From Coptis chinensis (Eukaryota > Streptophyta > Magnoliopsida > Ranunculales > Ranunculaceae), in contig CM027379.1 in the NCBI GenBank assembly GCA_015680905.1, forward strand, positions 96,647,001 to 96,711,000: a stretch of 64,000 nt of DNA, written 5' to 3'. Both the position numbers and the translations under genes were made by a program. Shown here in pieces: positions 57,687 to 64,000 of this stretch. Positions within the stretch are counted from its first letter, which is position 1. Every line of letters starts with the position of its first letter. The notes under the pieces are model-generated. The model saw only the letters and a program-made list of their open reading frames with translations, made no database searches and was not told the origin of the DNA.

Positions 57687-59661
57687 TTAGCGCGTTCTTG
57701 ATACTGCAAATAATTAGATGGTATAGAGCAGTAGAGCACTAAACGCTCCAGTGTCTGGAAGAAAATTTTCGACGTTCACCTTGTTAAATAATTGAGCATT
57801 AAATGACCATAAATAGGTATGGAAGGTGGAGTAAACAAATAGTTAGGCTTTTAGTTATGTGTCTCTCTCTTAATTTTTTACTGTGTATTCTGAATCCAAT
57901 CAGTCACTTTTTTTCATGACGACCTGTCACCGACTTACTTTGTTGAACTTTCGGTTTCCCCTCTATGGTTTAAGCCTTAATACAGTTTGGAACTGGAATG
58001 GTCCCTGTCCACACTCATTCTTCAGTTGAATTGTATGGCATTCAACAAGCAGTTACAATTAGGACATACTAACATGGCACGGTTAACTACACATGACTGC
58101 ACATACTAGTTGACGTGATAGAAAGTAGTTTTGATCTAGGTCTCCTCATATCATTTGTGAACAATGTACCAACAAACTTGCTGTGTCTGAGGGTGGCATC
58201 TGACGTTGACGTCACTAATTTTGCAAAATCCTTTATGCATAGACCTTCCCGTTGAAAGATGTTGGCAAAGTGCTGCTCTGAGTCAATGAGACCAGAGTCT
58301 AGCTGAACCCTTGGAAATTTTGGAGTAAGGATCCTTCATTTATCCATTGTCTAAACATTAAGTTAGGATCTGGTGATGGATGATCTGGATGGATTTATTA
58401 ATAGAAATTGGCAATGTTACATGGACACACCATATTTCACCATTAAGTATATGAATCATGAGTTCATATGCTAATGCATCTATATGGGGGGATATACTTA
58501 GCACTATTATAAGCAATCCTGAGTACACCAAAAGAGTGGTTTTATAACTTTCTTGCTGTTAGGGTATGCTTATTGGTTCTTGTGGTCATGTTCCCCTTCA
58601 GACGAATATGACAATTTCAAAGTCCAGGTGGTTAGGGTGACTCGGTGCAATTTTGTGGTGCCAATGCCTCGTCAAATTCATTGGATGATTGCGTGTGTGT
58701 GTCTGTTCTTTCTTTTAATGTTTATTCTTTTTTATTTGGAGAATCTAGATGGTGTTTGAAATGAGTTCTTATGATAAGAGAAGAAAACAAATTCATCTTT
58801 GATCTTTTTGCCCTGGCCTGGTGATTTGAGTTGGAATTAATACTCCTATCTGGTTCTATAGGCAAGAATAATCTGTATGGTTATGGGCGATATCCTTTGT
58901 TTTTAGATACAGGAACATTAACTCACTCCCTAAATCTGCAGCCTCCTTTTAATCGGTGAAGGTGGAATTGATTTGAGGACCTTGGGCCGAACCTCCCAAG
59001 GTTGATATCGGTTTCTCGCTGAGTAGTTATACAGTTTGTGCAATTGCAACGGGGACTGCAATTGAACTTTAAATTCTAAAAAGCTAAGCTTTGAGATTCT
59101 TAACGTAAGCTCCTCACAGAGATTTTCGGTGTCTTAACGTAAGACATGGCCTGATGTCCTTGATATTGATATTTTTTTTTTCTCAATCGTCTGATACTAG
59201 AATCAAGTTCTTTTTGTTCCTACTTTAGAACACCCTGCAGTCCTGCACAGATGCTAACTTGTAAATACCTACATTTTCATGTTATATATAAATGTTGTTT
59301 TGTGCACTCTCGAAGTTATTTTCATCTATAACGTGAGGTGTTTAGAGGGTCTTTTACTTCCAGTTGCCTTGGTAGGTAGTCCTACTATCTGTCCATCCAT
59401 CTAGAAAATGTAAAACATAGTTAAGACTTGAGATCTTGGTGGCATCTTGGTACCACCCAAAAAATTATTGGATTTGGCATTCGTTCAAGTTTCTTAGTTG
59501 CTTGTAGGACCGGACAGTTTTTGTGGGAAATTTCCGAGTCAAGTTTTGCCTTACTGTATGTTGATTAGGCATCGTGCAGCGTAATTGCAACCATATTTGT
59601 GACTTTGTGAGAGACTGGCAACTATTATGTCTCAGTTTGACGCGATGTACATTTTATTCTC

Positions 59662-59801
59662 AATCACTGCGTTCCTTTTGGAGTGAACGGTTTGTTGACC
59701 CACACGAGTTTCTGTTTCAAGTTGACGTGATAATCACTGCGTGCCTTTTGGAGCGAATGGTTTGTTGGCCCACAAGAAATTCTGTTTTGCATAAACACGG
59801 C
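59662..59801. repeat. 70-bp diverged tandem duplication
   Basis: AATCACTGCG.TCCTTTTGGAG recurs after 70 bp (59662 and 59732). The copies also share GGTTTGTTG.CCCACA and TTCTGTTT. They differ at roughly one base in eight. Confidence 0.75.
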
Positions 59802-60089
59802 AATTTGGAATGTGATAAACAGCGTAGAAATCCTCATTATTGTAGCGATTATTAACAGAATATGAGTTTTCGTTGCTTGAAAACCGACAGATTGAAAAAG
59901 ATAGCTTCTAAAAGACCGAGTCATACGGTCATACCTATTGAATGAACTAATCTTCAATTCAAAGTTTTGAATTCTCAGTATTTATATGGTGTAATCTTCC
60001 AAGTTTATTCAGCAACAATTAGAAGAAACTTTGGAAAAAGTCGCAAGTACTAAGGTGCTTTTATAATTGTCCAAGTGGACAAGGCAAAA

Positions 60090-60690
60090 ATTGCTATGTT
60101 ATCAATATCGGCTTATGCGGATCGATTAATTACGGATCGCTTGTAACCCGATTAGTTTTTAATGATTTTAAAAAAATTCTCACTAAACCGATTTAATCAC
60201 CGAATTGACCGATTAATCGGCCGAAATAATTGATTTCTCACTAAATCTAGAAAAAAAATTATTGAAAATATCGGTTTCCTATCCAAAAAAAATACATAAA
60301 ATTAACAAATTAGATTTTTAAACCGTATTAATAATAATGGAACCTAATAAACACACAAAACTAAGAGTTTATTTATTTTCTTAATGTTAAATATACAATT
60401 TATTGTATTATCTCTCTAATATATACTCTCTCTTCTTATTCCTTTAAATATTTAATATAATAATTGTATTTGGTATTTCTGTAGTACTCTAAAATTGAGT
60501 TGATTATATGATTATAAGAATTTGATATTTTTTGTTGCATCTTGGATAATTATTTAGAAATATCTTGTATGATTATATTATTATATATTTTGAAAGTGAC
60601 AAATATATACATCCGATATAACCGATTAAATCGCCGATTAATCGCATATCGTTTCTCTACTCAAAAACCGAATTTAACTGCTTAAGGTAA
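60090..60690. repeat. AT-rich dispersed repeat, copy 1
   Basis: Begins TGCTATGTTATCAATATCGG and ends near TATCGTTTCTCTACTC. It carries many CCGATTAATCG-like palindromes at both ends and an AT-rich centre (ACTCTCTCTTCTTATTC). Non-coding. It pairs with the copy at about 60,915. Confidence 0.7.
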
Positions 60691-60914
60691 ACATAACACG
60701 ACAAAACCACGCTATGAATCACGCATAAATACTTACAAGGATCAGTACCAAATCCAGGATATGGTTCTATGTCAATTTAACATATCTAGCTTTGAAGCGG
60801 TGATCACACTTCAACCCCCCTGGTTCTGGCATTCAGAATGAACCTAATGAAAAAAAGGAAATCTATTTGAACTTTAAACCTAATTTTATTGTTTGGTTAG
60901 ACTAGATTCATAGC

Positions 60915-61515
60915 TATGCTATCAATATCGGTTATACTGGTCGATTAATCGTGTATCACTTGTAACCTAATTAGTTTTTACCGATTTTTAAACTTTTCTC
61001 ACTAAACTGATTTAATCACCAAATTGACTGATTAATCAGCTAAGATGACCGATTTCTCACTAAATCGAGAAAAAAAATTATTGAAAATATCAGCTCCCCA
61101 TAAAAAAAATACATCAAATTAACAAATTGGATTTTTTAAATCGTATTAATAATAATGAAACCTAATAAACACACAAAGCTAAAAGTTTACTTATTTTATT
61201 TTGTTAACAAATGTTAAATATTCAAATTATTGTACTATCTCTCTAATATATACTCTCTCTCTTCTTATTCTTTTAAATATTTAACATAATTGTTATGTTT
61301 GACATTTTTGTAGTACTCTAAAATTGAGTTGATTATATGATTACGAGAATTTGATATTTTTGGTTGCATTTGGGATAACTATTTAAAAATATCTTGTATG
61401 ATTATATTATTATATATTTTGAAAGTGTCAATATATACATCTGATATAACTGATTAAATCGCCAATTAACCGATTAAGCATATCGCTATTCGACTAATTA
61501 GTTTCAAAAACCGAT
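60915..61515. repeat. AT-rich dispersed repeat, copy 2
   Basis: Collinear with 60,090-60,690 from TGCTATCAATATCGGTTATA to CATATCGCTATTCGAC, by eye about 80-85% identical. A 220-bp unrelated stretch separates the copies. CCGATTAATCG motifs at both ends suggest a non-autonomous element, but I could not define TIRs or a TSD. Confidence 0.65.
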
Positions 61516-62965
61516 TTTAACTTGTTAGGAAAAATGTATTGCCAATGTCATTGAACCCAATTTACGTGGCAATTCCATTTTTTTTTGTGAAGGTGGCAAT
61601 TCCATTTCGATCTCTTGTTTGGTTGGGAATATGTCAAATTGGAATCTAGTTCATTAATTTGACTGGATCTGACTTTTGTGCTGGTGGTCAAGTACATGTT
61701 CATGTATTAGTCCATTTCTCCATAATAACGTAGCCGGCCATCAAATAAGTCACACATTATAGGTGACCAAACGAAAACATTTTGGTCACATAGCAAACCA
61801 CCTTGCGAAATTCCTTTCGAAGATAATCAAGTTATTTTTGTCGGTCACAGGTTAGCTTCAGGTGTAAGCATGATTGTTTATCAAGTGTCAAGTGATCAAC
61901 TCTTACTACCGAATTTCGGCACTGGGAGTATAGAATGCAAACGTGCAAATTGGTTGGAATTCCGCAAAATATGCTAATATGTGATTTTATTTTTGTTTTT
62001 GTAATTTTTTTATGGTTTTATTCCAATGATATAACCCTGCTTAATTAGTCACACACATAATTGACATATTCCATCTTCTTGTACTCTTGTAGGTTGATCC
62101 ATTACTTTCTTTTTCCTATTTTGGGGATCCCATTACCAGACTCCATCAAAATGGTTTTATTAGTTTCTGACAAGTGATTGTTTAATGAGCTTATCTTTTT
62201 CGGACCGGCTCAAAAAAAGGAAAGGCCGAAAGGGGAAAAAGAGAAGGGGCACCAAGCCACCAATCACCATGCTAAAATTACATAATTCTGAGTGGGTTGG
62301 CCAATGGCATGAGTGCATGACTTTAGGTCGATACAACCTTTCATCCACTACGTCGAGCTTTTAATACAAAATACGGAATATGCGTGTCAATTTTCTGTGT
62401 ATCCGTATCCCTCTAGGGTCTAAACTCTAAAAACAACTCCTGGGTGAAAGAAGCAAGTAAACCCAAATCAATGCCCATGTCTACAAGCAAACCAAAGGTT
62501 GAAAGAAGAAAGTAAACCCCACCTGAATATCCTTACTAAATATAACTGATTTTTGGAGTATGCCCCCAAAAAGAAATTCATAAATGGAAGAATATTTTTG
62601 GAGATAATTTACAGATTCCCCTTCCATTCTTATAGATTCCAAATCACGATAGAATAGTATCTACCAACCTTGACATCCTACCTACCTTCATTCCATGATG
62701 TAAATAAAAAAAGTTATAACTCAATTCTATATTGTCATAGCCTCATAAGGGTACTTGTTGTAAACAAAAATATCACAACTCATGGTAGTACGTGACACTA
62801 ACATGACTAGTGTGTAATGTAACAAAGAACACAAACGTCCGAGTGCCCGACAGACAAGTGCAGGATTATTAAGTGTTGTTGTTTGACATTCTTAAAAAAG
62901 AATCAACAATACCATCCATATTTCTCTTCTTAGATTTCTCCACCCTCCTTCTCTTTTGCCACTTA

Positions 62966-62987
62966 TCTCTCTCTCTCTCTCTCTCTC
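62966..62987. repeat. (CT)n microsatellite upstream of GT14
   Basis: Eleven TC/CT units about 290 bp before the GT14 start codon. CT-rich tracts are common near plant promoters and leaders. Confidence 0.85.
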
Positions 62988-63212
62988 AAATCTTTTCTTC
63001 ACAAATATGGCGTAGTTTCATCAAAGGAAAGATAAGTATTTGATTCTCCATCGTTCCTTTTTTTTTTTAAAAAAAATTCATTTCCATATATAGCCCATCA
63101 TAATTAATTGGTTTCAGTTTTTATGTCATACTCGGGGATTTAATTTAAGTTTTTAGTGATTCTTCATAAAGTAAAAAACCAAACCTTTTTTCACCACTTG
63201 TGTTGTAAGATG

Positions 63213-63220
63213 CTATATAA
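63213..63220 (+). promoter_or_regulatory. TATA box of the GT14 gene
   Basis: CTATATAA lies 59 bp upstream of the ATG, which would give a leader of about 30-40 bases. Confidence 0.6.
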
Positions 63221-63278
63221 GGTTGATACTCAAAACAAATTCTTAGATCCTTAGAAGGTATTTGAGTGTTAAGTTAAA

Positions 63279-63779
63279 ATGTCGATTGAGGAAGGGAAGG
63301 AGACGACTGCGTTTATCAGGCCAGCGGTGCAATCTAGTAGGCCTTTTCCATTGAGACTACTACAATTTTTCGTCTTGTTTTTGGTTTTGGGTATTGCGTT
63401 TTCGGTTCTTAGTATGTATTATTTTGGAGTGAAGAATGTTGTTACGAATGCGAGGATTAATTTCCAGCCGTGTTTTGAAGAGCCAATTACTTTAGAACAT
63501 TGGATTAAGCCACCTAATAAACTGATGCATAAGATGAGTGATAAGGAGTTGTTCTGGCGTGCGTCTTTTGTTCCTCGGGTGAAGAAGTATCCATTCAAAA
63601 GAGTTCCAAAAGTTGCTTTCATGTTTTTGACAAGAGGGCCTTTACCATTCGCGCCTCTTTGGGAGCGGTTTCTCAAGGGGAATGAAGGGCTTTATTCGAT
63701 CTATATTCATTCACTGCCAACTTACCATGACAATTTTTTGCAGAGTTCGGTCTTCTATAAAAAACAGATACCTAGCCAG
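63279..63779 (+). CDS. GT14 'branch' glycosyltransferase, first exon (partial gene)
   Basis: Exon 1 encodes 167 residues and ends in phase 0 at a GTATGA donor (63,780); the remaining exons lie beyond the window. Residues about 1-25 are cytosolic, and about 26-50 form a type II signal anchor (LLQFFVLFLVLGIAFSVLSM), pointing to the Golgi. ELFWRASFVPRVKKYPFKR precedes PKVAFMFLTRGPLPFAPLWE, RFLKGNEGLYSIYIHS, the start of the Branch domain (PF02485, core-2/I-branching beta-1,6-N-acetylglucosaminyltransferase-like, as in rice BC10). Plant members act in cell-wall glycan or arabinogalactan synthesis; the exact substrate is unknown. Confidence 0.9.
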
Positions 63780-64000
63780 GTATGAAATATCTTCTTCTTC
63801 TTTATGCCATTATGTTTGGTACGGGTTTTGCATTTAGATAATCAGATAGGAAATGCTGAATGTTTCCTGTTACCCTTTTCTTGGTGTGAAAGTCATTTAA
63901 TACAGTAGCATGAAATTTTATACAAGGGGCTCTCTGTTTCTCTGACTTATATTTTCATTTGCTTGTAAACTTTTGTAAGTGAAGGCATAATCATTAGGTT

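Larger units (their letters stand above)
57687..63278. other. Spacer upstream of the GT14 gene
   Basis: No gene is recognised over 5.6 kb. It contains a 70-bp duplication (59,662-59,801), a pair of diverged 0.6-kb repeats (60,090 and 60,915), a CT microsatellite and the GT14 promoter. Confidence 0.5.

Overview
This is nuclear DNA of a flowering plant, probably a eudicot. The evidence is AT-rich sequence, short exons with GT..AG introns, plant-specific gene families (ELF3, neprosin/DUF239, GT14) and dense plant transposons. No database search was possible: all names rest on recognised protein motifs, and all element boundaries rest on terminal repeats and target-site duplications (TSDs) read in the sequence.

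Layout. (1) 1-3,221: a small Mutator-type MITE, then sequence upstream of ELF3. (2) 3,222-10,456 (+): a four-exon EARLY FLOWERING 3 gene, about 723 residues, intact in frame, with a 5'-truncated LINE in antisense inside intron 1. (3) 11,257-14,534 (+): a seven-exon neprosin-family gene (422 residues). Behind it, at about 15,657-18,095, lies a partial tandem copy that is a pseudogene broken by a LINE 3' fragment and a TIR MITE. (4) 19,639-19,893 (-): the Sec61 beta subunit gene with a 5'-UTR intron, a TATA box, a W-box cluster and a TGACGTGT site. It is divergent from (5).

(5) 20,974-50,766 (+): a ribosomal protein eS30 (RPS30/FAU-type) locus stretched over 30 kb. Its second exon carries a 442-bp hAT MITE and a 13-nt deletion. 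Its last intron is about 29 kb because of nested transposons: a PIF/Harbinger element (21,653-42,256), a CACTA element inside that (24,484-40,423), a mosaic insert inside the CACTA (about 27.4-31.07 kb) holding ARGONAUTE4-like and sigma-factor-like fragments, a Ty1/copia retrotransposon (42,936-48,596) and a LINE relic (about 49.2-50.3 kb). The last eS30 exon lies at 50,720-50,766.

(6) 50.8-57.2 kb: repeat-rich DNA with three Helitron-like 3' termini, a second hAT MITE, and exon-sized fragments of at least three unrelated genes (MIP1/DUF547 zipper, aminopeptidase P1, PICC-like coiled coil), all in + orientation. (7) 57.2-63.2 kb: mostly unassigned DNA with several direct duplications. (8) 63,279 to the window end (+): first exon of a GT14 'branch' glycosyltransferase gene.

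The most interesting candidate is the PIF/Harbinger element. Without the CACTA it is 4,661 bp, with exact 16-bp TIRs, a TAA TSD and shared subterminal repeats. Its two convergent genes are a DDE transposase and a plant mobile domain (PMD) protein, where a Myb-like partner would normally be expected.
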